Source: an uncultured Rhodospirillales bacterium
GTDB taxonomy: Bacteria; Pseudomonadota; Alphaproteobacteria; Reyranellales; Reyranellaceae
NCBI GenBank assembly: GCA_902825855.1
Contig: CADECW010000058.1
Span: 10,839-44,934, forward strand
DNA length: 34,096 nucleotides
Direction: 5' to 3'
Shown here: piece after piece, positions 23,164 through 33,343 of the stretch
Numbering within the stretch: position 1 is the first letter of the stretch
How the letters are laid out: each line of letters opens with the position of its first letter
The notes under the pieces: generated by a model
Database searches by the model: none
Seen by the model: only the letters and a program-made list of their open reading frames with translations
What the model was told of the DNA's origin: nothing
Translations under genes and position numbers: made by a program

Positions 23164-25071
23164 TCAGCGCGACGCCATTTTGCGGAAGCCGTCGGTCCGG
23201 CGCGACGGGTCGCGCTTCATGACCTCGATCAGGACGTCGCGCCCGATCGGGCCAGCCGTGGCGCCGCCCGCCTTGCCGTGCTCGATGATGACGGCGCAGG
23301 CATAGCGCGGATTGTCGATCGGACCGAAGCAGACGAACAGCGCATGATGGCGCAGGTGCCAGGGCAGCTGGTCCTGGGTGATGCCCATGTCGCGCTCGCG
23401 CTCGGTGATGCGCTTGACCTGGGCGGTGCCGGTCTTGCCGGCGAACTTGAACTGCGGCTCGACCAGCTTGCCCTTGGCGTCGAGGCGCAGATGGTTGGCG
23501 GTGCCGGCAGTAACGACCTGGATCATGCCCTCGCGGATCAAGGCAAGATGCTGCGGATTGAAGCGCAGCGACGGCGCCGCCGGCTTGTCGCGCGGTTTCG
23601 GCGGCACCAGCTCCTCACGCGGCGTCGCCGAGGCCAACAGCAGGTTGGGCTGCACTTCGTAGCCGCCGTTGGCAAGACGGGCGGTCATGACGGCGAGCTG
23701 CAGCGGCGTCGAGCTCATGAAGCCCTGGCCGATGCCGAGGTTGAAGGTGTCGCCGTGCTGCCATGGCTTGCCGAGCTTTTCCAGCTTCCACGAGCGGCTG
23801 GGCTGGATGCCGGGCGACTCGCCGGGAAGGGCGAGATCGCTGACGCGGCCGAAGCCCAGCCGGTTGCCGACGTCGGCGATACGGTCGACTCCGGCCATGC
23901 GCGCCGCTTCATAGAAGAAGCAGTCGCAGGACTGGGCGATCGCCTCGACCACGTTGGTCGAACCGTGGCCGCCTCTCAGCCAGCAGTGGAACTTGATATT
24001 GCCGAGCTCCAGATGGCCGGCGCAAGGCAGACGCGTCCACGGCGAGATTGCCCTGGCTTCCAGCGCCGCCAGTGCCGTCACCATCTTGTAGGTCGAGCCC
24101 GGCGGGTAGACGCCGGCGATCGCCTTGTTGTGCAGCGGCCGCTCGGGACTGTCCAAGAGCTCGCGCCATTCGGCCTGGGTGATGCCGCGGGCGAAGGTGT
24201 TCGGATCGAAGCCCGGCGTCGACACCATGGCGATGACGTCGCCGGTGACGATGTCCATCACCACGACCGAGCCGCTCTGGTGCTCCTTCAGGCGCTCGGC
24301 GACGAAGCGCTGCAGATCGAGATCGATGGTGAGCAGCGCGTTCGACCCGGGCTGGCCCTCGGTGCGGTCGAGTTCGCGCACGACGCGGCCGACGGCATTG
24401 ACCTCGACCTGCACGGCGCCGGCGCGGCCTCGAATATTGTCCTCCAGCGAGCGCTCCACACCCTTCTTGCCGAAGCGCATGGTGGCGAGCTGCAGCACCG
24501 GATCGTCGCGGCCGGCCAGATCTTCGTCGGCGACGCGACCGGTGTAGCCGATGATGTGGCTCATCAGCTCGCCTTCGGGATAGTCGCGCGTCTGGCCGAG
24601 GTCGATGAACACCCCGGGCAGCTCGGGCGCATTGAATTCAACCCGCGCCACCTCCTCCCACCCCAGGTTCTCACGGACCACCACGGGCTGGGCATTGCGG
24701 CTGCGGCGCAGCTCGCGCAGCAGGCGACCCTTCTCGGTCTCGCCAAGGATGAGGATCTGATCAAGGCGCTCGACCAGCAGGTCGACGCCGCGGCCGCGAT
24801 CGGAGGTCGCCATGGCGCGAAAGTTGTTGCGGTTGACGGCGAGCGGCTGGCCGGTGCGATCGAGAATCAGCCCACGCGACGGCGGCAACAGGCGGAGGTT
24901 GATGCGGTTCTCTTCGGCCAGCGTCGAGAAGCGCTGGGTCTCGATGACCTGGAGCTGATAGAGCCGGCCGGCCAGCGCGGAAAGCAGAACGGCCTGCGCG
25001 CCGCCCAGCAGCAGCGCGCGGCGCGTGAACAGGCCCGAGCGCTCACCGTCGCCCTTGCGATAGCGCATCAT
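23164..25071 (-). CDS. mrdA: Penicillin-binding protein 2, elongasome transpeptidase
   Basis: A class B transpeptidase that cross-links peptidoglycan in the elongation complex with RodA. The 635-residue protein has a single N-terminal membrane anchor (about 18-36), a dimerisation or pedestal region with SRGLILDRTG, and a transpeptidase domain. The catalytic motifs are STYK (Ser326, Lys329), SCD (381-383, in place of SxN as usual for this subclass) and KTG (546-548). Two ATG codons overlap the mreD stop (ATGATG); the first at 25069-25071 is taken here, the second is equally possible. A longer open frame upstream is antisense shadow within mreD. Confidence 0.96.
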   Translation of the reverse strand: MMRYRKGDGERSGLFTRRALLLGGAQAVLLSALAGRLYQLQVIETQRFSTLAEENRINLRLLPPSRGLILDRTGQPLAVNRNNFRAMATSDRGRGVDLLVERLDQILILGETEKGRLLRELRRSRNAQPVVVRENLGWEEVARVEFNAPELPGVFIDLGQTRDYPEGELMSHIIGYTGRVADEDLAGRDDPVLQLATMRFGKKGVERSLEDNIRGRAGAVQVEVNAVGRVVRELDRTEGQPGSNALLTIDLDLQRFVAERLKEHQSGSVVVMDIVTGDVIAMVSTPGFDPNTFARGITQAEWRELLDSPERPLHNKAIAGVYPPGSTYKMVTALAALEARAISPWTRLPCAGHLELGNIKFHCWLRGGHGSTNVVEAIAQSCDCFFYEAARMAGVDRIADVGNRLGFGRVSDLALPGESPGIQPSRSWKLEKLGKPWQHGDTFNLGIGQGFMSSTPLQLAVMTARLANGGYEVQPNLLLASATPREELVPPKPRDKPAAPSLRFNPQHLALIREGMIQVVTAGTANHLRLDAKGKLVEPQFKFAGKTGTAQVKRITERERDMGITQDQLPWHLRHHALFVCFGPIDNPRYACAVIIEHGKAGGATAGPIGRDVLIEVMKRDPSRRTDGFRKMASR

Positions 25072-25640
25072 GACGAGGTCTCGCCGGGACGGGCCGTGCC
25101 GCGTGACAGTTCGGGCACGTTCAGGGGATCGCGGGCGCGCACGCGGGCGAGCAGAGGTCCGATCAGCGGATAGATCACGACCATGACGACATACTGGATC
25201 AAGGCCGGCACGGGGTCGATGGCCGTCCAGGTCCAGAGCGCGGTGAATGCCCAGACCAGGACGACGAAGCCCAGGGTCAGCAGACAGAAGCCGAACCACT
25301 GGAACAGGAAGGGCACGCCGACGAGATAGCGTCGGTTGGCCACCACGGCGGCGCGGATCAGCACGAAACCCAGAGCGCTCACGCCGACGGGGGCGCCCGG
25401 GCCGCCCAGCAGCAGGTCGAGCAGTATGCCCATGGTGAGCAGCAACGGCCCCGGCAGGCGCTCGGGTGTGGCCAGGCTGAACTGGAAGACGGCCAGCGCC
25501 GGCAGGAGCGGCAAGGCATTGGACAGGAAGGGCGCGCGCAGCGGCGCAAGCGTCAGCAGCACGAAGAACAGCAGGACGGCGCCGGGCAGCGCCGCGCGGC
25601 CCCAGCGATCGAGCACGGCGAGCGGGCCGTCGACCTTCAT
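25068..25640 (-). CDS. mreD: Rod shape-determining protein MreD
   Basis: A 190-residue inner-membrane protein with about five hydrophobic helices that links MreC to the elongasome. MreD is poorly conserved in sequence, so the call rests on size, hydrophobicity and position between mreC and mrdA. The ATG at 25638-25640 shares one base with the mreC stop (TGATG); a GTG three bases upstream is the only alternative. It ends overlapping the mrdA start. The tight overlaps imply strict co-translation of the set. Confidence 0.9.
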   Translation of the reverse strand: MKVDGPLAVLDRWGRAALPGAVLLFFVLLTLAPLRAPFLSNALPLLPALAVFQFSLATPERLPGPLLLTMGILLDLLLGGPGAPVGVSALGFVLIRAAVVANRRYLVGVPFLFQWFGFCLLTLGFVVLVWAFTALWTWTAIDPVPALIQYVVMVVIYPLIGPLLARVRARDPLNVPELSRGTARPGETSS

Positions 25641-26536
25641 CACCGCACCCTCTGGCCGGCGACTCCCGACGGTGTCGACGGGGTGCTGTGGCCGCTGCCC
25701 ACCAGGCCGCTCACGCCGTAATCGACGACGCGCACGAACTCGAGCCGCGAGAAGTCGGCAAACGGGCGGACGCGCACGTGACCTTCACTGGTCTCGACGA
25801 CCTCGCCGACGGGAATGCCGACCGGGAAGCTGCCGCCATGGCCCGAGGTGATGATGCGATCGCCGCGCTGCACGCCCTGCAGGCTCTGCAGCAGGGTAAG
25901 GCGAAGCTGCGCGGAGTTGTCGCCGGCCAGGATGGCGCGCTCGCGCGTGCGCTCGATCAGCACCGGCAGGCGCGAATTCACGTCGGTGACGAAGAGGACG
26001 CGCGAGCTGTTGTCGCCGACCTCGGCGATGCGGCCGGCCAGGCCCTCGCCCGTCACCACCGCCTGGCCCGGCGCCACACCCACCTTGCGGCCGGCGTTGA
26101 GCAGCGCACCGCGCACATAGGCGCTGACGCTGTCGCCGACGATACGGGCGGTGATGAAGGAGGCCTCAGGTCCCTCGCGGAAGTTGGCGAGGCCGCGCAG
26201 GCCCTCGTTCTCGTTCTCCAGGCGGCGTGCGGCCGTCTGCCAGGCCAGCAGCCGGGCATTCTCCTCGCGCAGACGCGCGTTCTCTTCGCGGAGGGAGGCG
26301 AACTCCTTGAGATCGGCAATGGCACGGTTGGCGACGGCCACCGGACGGGCAATTGCTTCGAGCACCGGGCTCGCCAGATCGAGCGCCACCACGCGGGCAT
26401 GCTCCACGAGGACGGTGTCGGCCTTGCCGACCAGCATGGCACCGAACGCGGCGATGACCAGCAGCCCGAGCGCAAAGCGCTGCACGGCCTGTCGAACCTG
26501 GCCGGCTGCTGCCTCGAACTCGTCCCGAATCGCCAT
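25640..26536 (-). CDS. mreC: Rod shape-determining protein MreC
   Basis: A 298-residue bitopic protein that assembles in the periplasm and activates PBP2/RodA. It has a short cytoplasmic N-terminus, one membrane helix (about 21-39), a periplasmic coiled coil (LREENARLREENARLLAW and ENENEGLRG, roughly 82-115), and the beta-rich MreC domain with VGVAPGQAVVTGEGLAGRI and RGDRIITSGHGGSFPVGIPVG. The C-terminal tail is Ser/Pro rich. It lies 42 bases after mreB. Confidence 0.95.
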   Translation of the reverse strand: MAIRDEFEAAAGQVRQAVQRFALGLLVIAAFGAMLVGKADTVLVEHARVVALDLASPVLEAIARPVAVANRAIADLKEFASLREENARLREENARLLAWQTAARRLENENEGLRGLANFREGPEASFITARIVGDSVSAYVRGALLNAGRKVGVAPGQAVVTGEGLAGRIAEVGDNSSRVLFVTDVNSRLPVLIERTRERAILAGDNSAQLRLTLLQSLQGVQRGDRIITSGHGGSFPVGIPVGEVVETSEGHVRVRPFADFSRLEFVRVVDYGVSGLVGSGHSTPSTPSGVAGQRVR

Positions 26537-26578
26537 GTCCTGCCCATCCTACTCCAAGCGGGCCCGGCGCGCGGGGTT

Positions 26579-27895
<1,317 letters not shown>

Positions 27896-28264
27896 TTATC
27901 GACTGGGGCGCGGCCCCGTCCTTTGGGTCTCCTTTACCAGCGCCTCGATGTCGCGCTGGCTCAGCCGTCGCAGATCGTCGTAGGCGTTGCGCGTGAACTC
28001 GGGCCGACCGGTGCCCTCGCCGCTCAGCTGGTACTGGCCACCCTTCTCGGAGAACAGGAAGTAGAAGGGCGCCCCGGGATTGCCGCGCGCCGTCACCACC
28101 GCGACCGAGCGGTTGTCGCTGCAGCCATAGAGCTCCCACGGGAAGCCGCCGTAGGTCTTGGTGCCGAACGGGCCACGATCGCAGGTGATGCGCGGCTCCG
28201 ACGGGCCCTGTGCGGCGGCGTCGACCGACGCCAGCAGCAACAGCGGCAGCAGAAGGCGCCTCAC
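27896..28264 (-). CDS. Small exported protein of unknown function
   Basis: A 122-residue periplasmic protein with a signal peptide (RRLLLPLLLLASVDAAAQ, cleaved near 19). The mature part has two cysteines about 19 residues apart (TCDRGPFG and YGCSDN) that could form a disulphide. It ends in a charged tail. No family recognised. It follows the alcohol dehydrogenase by eight bases on the same strand and so probably belongs to the GntR-regulated transcript, though a functional link is not shown. Confidence 0.65.
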   Translation of the reverse strand: MRRLLLPLLLLASVDAAAQGPSEPRITCDRGPFGTKTYGGFPWELYGCSDNRSVAVVTARGNPGAPFYFLFSEKGGQYQLSGEGTGRPEFTRNAYDDLRRLSQRDIEALVKETQRTGPRPSR

Positions 28265-28272
28265 GACCCGAC

Positions 28273-29373
28273 CTAGTCGAACACCACGACGCCGCGCGCG
28301 ACCTCGCCCGCCATCATGCGTTTGAAACCTTCGTTGATGTCGGCGAGCGTGTAGGTGCGGCTGATCAGGCCGTCGATGTTGAGCCGCTTGTTCATGTAGT
28401 GGTCGACCAGGACCGGGAAATCGAGGTCAGGCCGCACCGAACCGTAGAAGGTGCCGCTCACCTTCTTTTCGGTGAAAACCATGTTGAAAGGCGAGTACGA
28501 GGCACGGATCGTCGCCGCCGAAATGCCCACGGCCACGGCATGTCCGCCAGGTGCCAGCGAATCGAAGGCGAGGGCCTGCGTACGATCGTTGGACACCGCG
28601 TCGAACGCGTAGTCGACGCCGAGCCCGCCCGCCATCTCCTTCACCTTCTTGACGGCATCCTCGTTTGTCTTGGTGTTGATGGTGTGCGTCGCGCCGAAGG
28701 TCTTCGCCATCTCGAGCTTGTTGTCGAGGATGTCGGCGGCGATGATCCTGCTCGCCCCCGAGAGCATGGCGCCCTGGACCGCGTTCAGCCCGACGCCGCC
28801 GCAGCCGATCACCAGCACGGTCGAACCCGCCTCGATCTTGGCGTGGCGCGTCACCGCACCGACGCCGGTCGCCACGCAGCAGCCGACCAGCGCGGCCTGC
28901 GGCCACGGCATGTCCTTGCGGATCGGCACCACCATCTCCTCGGGCACCACGACTTCCTCTGCGAAGGTGCCGATGCGCGCCATCTGGTTGATGTCCTGGC
29001 CCTTGTGCTTCAGCCGGAAGGTACCGTCGTAGAGCGCACCAGGCGGCACGTTCGCCCGGCCAATGCAGAGCACGGTGCGGCCCTGGCTGCAGTAACGGCA
29101 GCGCCCGCAATGCGGCCGGAAGGAGAAGATCACGTGGTCGCCCGGCTTCACGGTCGTGACGCCAGCACCGCATTCGGCGATCTCGCCGGCCGCCTCGTGC
29201 CCTGGCACGATCGGCATGGGCGAGGGCCAGTCGCCGTTCATGACGTGCCAGTCGCTCTGGCACACACCCGAAGCCTTCATCTTGACCCGCACTTCGCCCG
29301 CCTTGGGTGGATCGAGTTCGCACTCGACGACCTGCAGCGGCTCGTTGGGCTTGAACAGAACGGCGGCCTTCAT
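28273..29373 (-). CDS. Zinc-dependent medium-chain alcohol dehydrogenase
   Basis: A 366-residue NAD(P)-dependent dehydrogenase of the class III/aryl-alcohol type. Catalytic zinc ligands are Cys38 (GVCQSDWH), His59-Glu60 (PGHE) and a cysteine at 165/166; the structural zinc site is Cys89, Cys92, Cys95 and Cys103. The Rossmann dinucleotide loop is GCGGVG (190-195), and Asp at the end of the next strand (AADILDNK) favours NAD over NADP. GGAGGG precedes the ATG. It lies 27 bases downstream of the GntR gene on the same strand, and its divergent neighbours are a sugar-type importer and an SDR, suggesting oxidation of an imported polyol or sugar alcohol. Confidence 0.93.
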   Translation of the reverse strand: MKAAVLFKPNEPLQVVECELDPPKAGEVRVKMKASGVCQSDWHVMNGDWPSPMPIVPGHEAAGEIAECGAGVTTVKPGDHVIFSFRPHCGRCRYCSQGRTVLCIGRANVPPGALYDGTFRLKHKGQDINQMARIGTFAEEVVVPEEMVVPIRKDMPWPQAALVGCCVATGVGAVTRHAKIEAGSTVLVIGCGGVGLNAVQGAMLSGASRIIAADILDNKLEMAKTFGATHTINTKTNEDAVKKVKEMAGGLGVDYAFDAVSNDRTQALAFDSLAPGGHAVAVGISAATIRASYSPFNMVFTEKKVSGTFYGSVRPDLDFPVLVDHYMNKRLNIDGLISRTYTLADINEGFKRMMAGEVARGVVVFD

Positions 29374-29400
29374 GACGTTCCCTCCGGATTCGGAGGCCGA

Positions 29401-30168
29401 CTATACCCTAGCCGAAGCCGATGTCTGCCGGGCTCTGCGGCGCCGTCCGCCCGCCACGCTGTTCGCGACGTTACGCTCGACGTTGCGCGCCGTCCGGTCG
29501 AGCAAAACCATCATGGCGCGATGTGCGCCTTCGGCATCGCGGCGCCGGATTGCTTCGAGGACCGCACCGTGGAGCGGCACCGAAGGCGCCGGCGCGCCGG
29601 CATGGCGTGTGGCGACGTCGACGAAGATGCCGAGCGCCGCCTCGATCAACGCGCCGAATGCCATCATCACGTCGTTGTTCGTGGCCGTCAGGATGGCTTT
29701 GTGGAAGCGCACGTCGGGCGCGGCGAACAGGGCAGCGTCGTGCGAGGCATGCTCCATGTCGCCAAACGCCCTTTCGATCGCCGCCAGCGTGGCTGGCGTG
29801 CGGGCGCGTGCCGCCATCGCCGCTGCTGCGGGCTCGATCACCGCGCGCGCATGCATGAGATCGAAGACGAGCTTCGGTTCCGCAGCACCATCGCGCAGCC
29901 GCCAGGCCAGCACGTCGGCGTCGAGCATGTGCCAGTCCTCGCGGGCGCGGACAAAGGTCCCGTGCCGTTTGCGCGAAGCGATCAGGCCCTTTGCTGCAAG
30001 GAGCTTGAACGCCTCACGCACGACCGTGCGGCTGGCGCCGAGCCGGCGACAGAGCTCGATTTCGCCTGGCACGAGATCGTGCGGCTTGTAGGTACCGTCG
30101 AGGATAGCGGCGCCCAGCTTCTCGGCTATGCGCGCGGCCCCGCCGACTGCTGTTGAGGTTCGAATCAT
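29401..30168 (-). CDS. FadR-subfamily (FCD) GntR transcriptional regulator
   Basis: A 255-residue repressor or activator. The N-terminal winged helix (about 12-75) has LGASRTVVREAFKLLAAKGL, the recognition helix pattern of GntR proteins, and GTFV closes the wing. The C-terminal all-helical FCD ligand domain has DVRFHKAI, typical of the metal- and carboxylate-binding pocket, and a basic tail (GGRRRRARQ). The ATG at 30166-30168 is preferred over the GTG at 30193-30195, which would sit against a promoter -10 element. It is divergent from the transporter operon and probably controls both directions through the palindrome at 30201-30213. Confidence 0.92.
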   Translation of the reverse strand: MIRTSTAVGGAARIAEKLGAAILDGTYKPHDLVPGEIELCRRLGASRTVVREAFKLLAAKGLIASRKRHGTFVRAREDWHMLDADVLAWRLRDGAAEPKLVFDLMHARAVIEPAAAAMAARARTPATLAAIERAFGDMEHASHDAALFAAPDVRFHKAILTATNNDVMMAFGALIEAALGIFVDVATRHAGAPAPSVPLHGAVLEAIRRRDAEGAHRAMMVLLDRTARNVERNVANSVAGGRRRRARQTSASARV

Positions 30169-30173
30169 CGCCG

Positions 30174-30225
30174 TTGACAGGAACGGAAGTCGCACGACTA
30201 TATGTCAGACATAAAGATGTTCCAA
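30174..30225. promoter_or_regulatory. Overlapping divergent promoters with a 13-bp palindromic operator
   Basis: The plus-strand candidate is TTGACA (30174-30179), a perfect -35, with TATATG (30199-30204) 19 bases on. The minus-strand candidate is TTGGAA (30225-30220) and, 17 bases on, TATAGT (30202-30197), a five-of-six -10. The perfect palindrome TATGTCAGACATA (30201-30213) covers the end of both -10 elements and the minus-strand spacer. Its form resembles operators of FCD-GntR regulators (TNGTCNNACNA type). This suggests the adjacent GntR protein controls itself with the dehydrogenase and the divergent ABC-SDR operon. Confidence 0.6.
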
Positions 30226-30247
30226 CCAGGAACGCGGAGGAAGCACC

Positions 30248-31579
30248 ATGATCCGTCTCCATCGTCGCACGATCCTGGGCGGCGCCCTTGGCGCGCTCGC
30301 GGCACCGCACGTCAACGCCCAGGGCGGCAAGCCCTATGCCGGCACGACCATCAACGGCTCGTGCTTCCAGACGACCTACTTCGAGTACCTCAAGAGCTAT
30401 TTTCCGGAGTTCGAGGAAAAGACCGGCATCAAGGTCAATTTCAACATGCAGGCCTTCCCCGTCTACAACCAGCGCACCGACCTGGAACTGTCGACGAAGG
30501 GCTCGGCACTCGACGTCATCAACTGCACCTTCATCTACTCCGGCCGCTGGATCGGCGCGGGCTGGATGACCAACCTCGACACGTTCACCAAGGACGTCAA
30601 ATACACGCCTGCGAGCTGGGAGCCCGATGATTTCGCCGGCGGCCCGCAATCGGCGATGAAGAACGCCAAGGGCGAGACCTTCGGTTACACCTGGGAAGCC
30701 GGCGCCATGATCACGGCCGCGGCGCGTTATGACCTGATCGAGCGCGCCGGCCTCGCGCTGCCCAAGACGTTCGACGATCTGATCAAGGTCTGCGACGCGA
30801 TCCACAACAAGGACAACGTCGCGGCCTTCACCGCCGACAAGCTTCATCACTGGAACTGGATCCCCTACCTGATGGGCAGCGGCGGCGCGGTGTTCAAGGA
30901 TCCGCCGGACAATCTCACGCCGACGCTCAACACGCCGGCTGCTGCGTCCTCGGCCGACTGGTACGCCAACCTGCTGGTGAAGTACGGGCCGGACGGCATC
31001 CTCTCCTATTCCGACGACCAGTCGATGCGCTCGCAGATGTCGGGCCGCGCCAACATACGCACGCAAGCCATCACCTGGATGGTGCCGCTCGCCAAGCACG
31101 ACGAGAGCGTGGTGAAGAAGACCGTGCGCTACGGCCTGATGCCCGCAGGACCCAAAGGCAACTTCCCGGGTTCCAACAGCCACGGGCTCGGCATCCCGGC
31201 CGGCTCGAAGAAGAAGGAGGCGGCCTGGGAGTTCATCAAGTGGGCGCTCTCCAAGGAGACCGTGGCCAAGGTCGTAAAGAACCATGGCTATCCCAGCGTC
31301 TGCCGCATGTCGGTGATCAAGAGTCCCGAGTTCAAGCAGGTGCTGACCTTGAACGACCAGGACGTGGCGGCGCTCTTCCTCGAAGTGCTGCAGCTCGGAG
31401 GCAAGACCGGCTACATGAGGTACCGCACCGTGCCGGTCTATCCGCAGGTCGGGGACAAGATCAACAAGGCCGTCGAGCGTATCGCCACCAAGCAGCAGGC
31501 CGCACCCGAGGCGATGAAGCAGGCGCAGGCCGAGGCCATCCAGGATCTGCAGAAAGCCGGGATCAAGGTAGATACTTGA
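30248..31579 (+). CDS. ABC transporter substrate-binding protein, carbohydrate family 1
   Basis: A 443-residue periplasmic receptor for a sugar, polyol or oligosaccharide. The N-terminus has a twin-arginine-like signal (HRRTILGGALGALAAP, cleavage near 25), so export may be by Tat. The mature protein has the family 1 pattern: PEFEEKTGIKVNFN, a central hinge region, and GIPAGSKKKEAAWEFIKW, the conserved C-terminal sugar-binding-protein block. GGAGGA lies six bases before the ATG. It is the first gene of the operon after the shared promoter. The downstream permeases are of the MalF/MalG (UgpA/UgpE) type. Confidence 0.92.
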   Translation: MIRLHRRTILGGALGALAAPHVNAQGGKPYAGTTINGSCFQTTYFEYLKSYFPEFEEKTGIKVNFNMQAFPVYNQRTDLELSTKGSALDVINCTFIYSGRWIGAGWMTNLDTFTKDVKYTPASWEPDDFAGGPQSAMKNAKGETFGYTWEAGAMITAAARYDLIERAGLALPKTFDDLIKVCDAIHNKDNVAAFTADKLHHWNWIPYLMGSGGAVFKDPPDNLTPTLNTPAAASSADWYANLLVKYGPDGILSYSDDQSMRSQMSGRANIRTQAITWMVPLAKHDESVVKKTVRYGLMPAGPKGNFPGSNSHGLGIPAGSKKKEAAWEFIKWALSKETVAKVVKNHGYPSVCRMSVIKSPEFKQVLTLNDQDVAALFLEVLQLGGKTGYMRYRTVPVYPQVGDKINKAVERIATKQQAAPEAMKQAQAEAIQDLQKAGIKVDT

Positions 31580-32520
31580 GTAGCCCGCTTGCCCAATCTC
31601 TCCCCCTGACGGGGGCGAGGAATCCGACGTCGGGGAGGATTGCGAGACAGCAGCATCGCTTCTTCGCGTTCTGCGTGGCGCCATCGCTGGCCGTGCTGGC
31701 GATCATCACGCTCCTGCCGTCGCTCTATCTGCTGGCCACCAGCTTCACGCCGCTCAACCTGACGCGGCCCGAGACGCTGTGGGACTTCTCCCAGCCGTTC
31801 GAAAGCTACCGCCAGCTCTGGGCCGACACGCGCTTCCACAACTCCGTCTGGGTGCAGATCAAGCTCTCGTTCTGGACCGTCTTGCTGCAGCTCCTGATCG
31901 GGCTCGGCCTCGCCCTGCTGCTCAACATGCGCACGCGGCTCCTGGAGGCGCTGCGCACGGTGTTCCTGATCCCCATGGTGCTCCCCCCGATCGTCGTCGC
32001 CATCATCTGGAAGGTCATCTACACGCCCGACATCAGCCCCATGCACGGCCTGTTCCGCGCGCTCGGCTGGAACGTACCGGCACTGATCACCGATCCCAAC
32101 TGGGCGCTGACCTCGATCATCATCGCCGATACCTGGGAATGGTTTCCCTTCACCATGCTGATGGTGCTGGCCGCCCTGCAGATGATGCCGCAGGAACTTT
32201 TGGATGCAGCCAAGGTCGACGGCGCCTCGCCCTGGCAGCTGACCTGGTTCATCACGCTGCCCTTCATCCAGGGCGTACTGCTGGTTGCCGGCCTGTTCCG
32301 GCTGATCGATTCCATAAAGGCCTTCCCGCTGATCTTCATCCTGACCGACGGCGGGCCGGGCAACCTCACCGAGGTGACGAACTACTACTCGTACCTGCAG
32401 GCATTCAATTTCTCCTATCTCGGCTTCTCCAGCGCCATCACCGTGGTGCTGCTGGCCGCGACCATCGTGCTGAGCTGGGTGATCGTACGTCTGGTCGGCT
32501 GGGGAGCGCGCGTTGACTAG
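31576..32520 (+). CDS. ABC sugar transporter permease, MalF/UgpA-like
   Basis: An inner-membrane permease with six hydrophobic segments and an EAA loop (QELLDAAKVDGASPWQLTW, then TLPFIQG). I place the start at the TTG at 31576, whose last two bases overlap the receptor stop (TTGA), giving 314 residues. No in-frame ATG occurs before the first helix and the first 20 or so codons look non-coding in style, so the start is uncertain. A hairpin (31597-31620) lies within those codons. The stop at 32518-32520 overlaps the next permease. Confidence 0.85.
   Translation: MSSPLAQSLPLTGARNPTSGRIARQQHRFFAFCVAPSLAVLAIITLLPSLYLLATSFTPLNLTRPETLWDFSQPFESYRQLWADTRFHNSVWVQIKLSFWTVLLQLLIGLGLALLLNMRTRLLEALRTVFLIPMVLPPIVVAIIWKVIYTPDISPMHGLFRALGWNVPALITDPNWALTSIIIADTWEWFPFTMLMVLAALQMMPQELLDAAKVDGASPWQLTWFITLPFIQGVLLVAGLFRLIDSIKAFPLIFILTDGGPGNLTEVTNYYSYLQAFNFSYLGFSSAITVVLLAATIVLSWVIVRLVGWGARVD
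31597..31620 (+). repeat. Hairpin at the receptor/permease junction
   Basis: CTCTCCCCC-TGAC-GGGGG-C-GAGG forms a stem of about nine pairs with one mismatch just after the receptor stop. It resembles the CTCTCCCC...GGGGAGAG palindromes seen between genes in some alphaproteobacteria. Between a binding-protein gene and permease genes, such a structure usually protects the upstream mRNA and lowers permease expression; that role is inference here. Confidence 0.45.
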
Positions 32521-33343
32521 GACATCCTCCCGGGCCCGTGACCGCTTGCTGATGCACGGCCTGGCGATCGCGCTTGCGGTCCTGGCGCTGTCGCCGTTCC
32601 TCTGGCTGGTCCTGATGTCGTTCAAGACCAACGCCGAGATCTTCCGGTTCCCGCCGCGGCTTTTCTTCGAAGCGACGTGGGCCAACTACGCAGCGCTCTG
32701 GACATCGGAGTTCCGCAACTCCTTCACCAACAGCCTGGTGGTCGGCATCGTCTCGACGGCTCTGTCGCTCCTGATCGGCGTGCCGGCCGCCTATGCGCTG
32801 TCGCGCTGGACGACGAGGGCCGGCGGCACGATCACCCTCTGGATCCTGGCGAGCCGCATGGCCCCGCCGATTGCCTTCACCATTCCCTATTTCCTGGTCT
32901 ACCGGCATCTCGAGCTGCTCGACACGCTGACCGGCCTCATCATCATCTACCTCACCTTCAACCTGTCGCTGGTGATCTGGATGATGCGGCCGTTCTACGA
33001 CCAGCTTCCGCGCTCGCTGGAGGAAGCAGCCTGGATCGACGGCGCCACCCAGTGGCAGGGCTTCCATCGCATCATCCTGCCGCTGTCCGGACCCGGGCTC
33101 GCAGCCACCGCCATCCTCTGCTTCCTGTTTGCCTGGAACGACTTCTTCTTCGCCCTCATCCTGACCCGCACCGAGGCCATGACCGCGCCGGTCGCGGTCG
33201 TGAACTTCATGAACTACGAAGGCTGGGAATGGGGCCGCATCGCCGCCGGCGGCACCATGATCATGCTGCCCGTGCTGATCTTCTCCTTCCTGGTCAGGCG
33301 CTATCTCGTGCATGGTCTGACGGGAGGAGCTTTGAAAGGATGA
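32513..33343 (+). CDS. ABC sugar transporter permease, MalG/UgpE-like
   Basis: A 276-residue permease with six membrane segments and the EAA loop EEAAWIDGATQWQGFHRI followed by LPLSGPG. The TTG start at 32513 has GGGGAG six bases upstream; an ATG 13 codons later lacks a ribosome site. It overlaps the previous permease by eight bases and its stop overlaps the SDR start (ATGA, 33340-33343), so the three are translationally coupled. No ATPase gene is seen within the window; one may follow the SDR. Confidence 0.92.
   Translation: MTRTSSRARDRLLMHGLAIALAVLALSPFLWLVLMSFKTNAEIFRFPPRLFFEATWANYAALWTSEFRNSFTNSLVVGIVSTALSLLIGVPAAYALSRWTTRAGGTITLWILASRMAPPIAFTIPYFLVYRHLELLDTLTGLIIIYLTFNLSLVIWMMRPFYDQLPRSLEEAAWIDGATQWQGFHRIILPLSGPGLAATAILCFLFAWNDFFFALILTRTEAMTAPVAVVNFMNYEGWEWGRIAAGGTMIMLPVLIFSFLVRRYLVHGLTGGALKG

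Noticed and set aside
28210..30156. 648-residue plus-strand frame opposite the dehydrogenase and GntR genes
   Set aside because: Low-information Arg/His/Asp-rich translation; the opposite strand carries complete motifs of both families.
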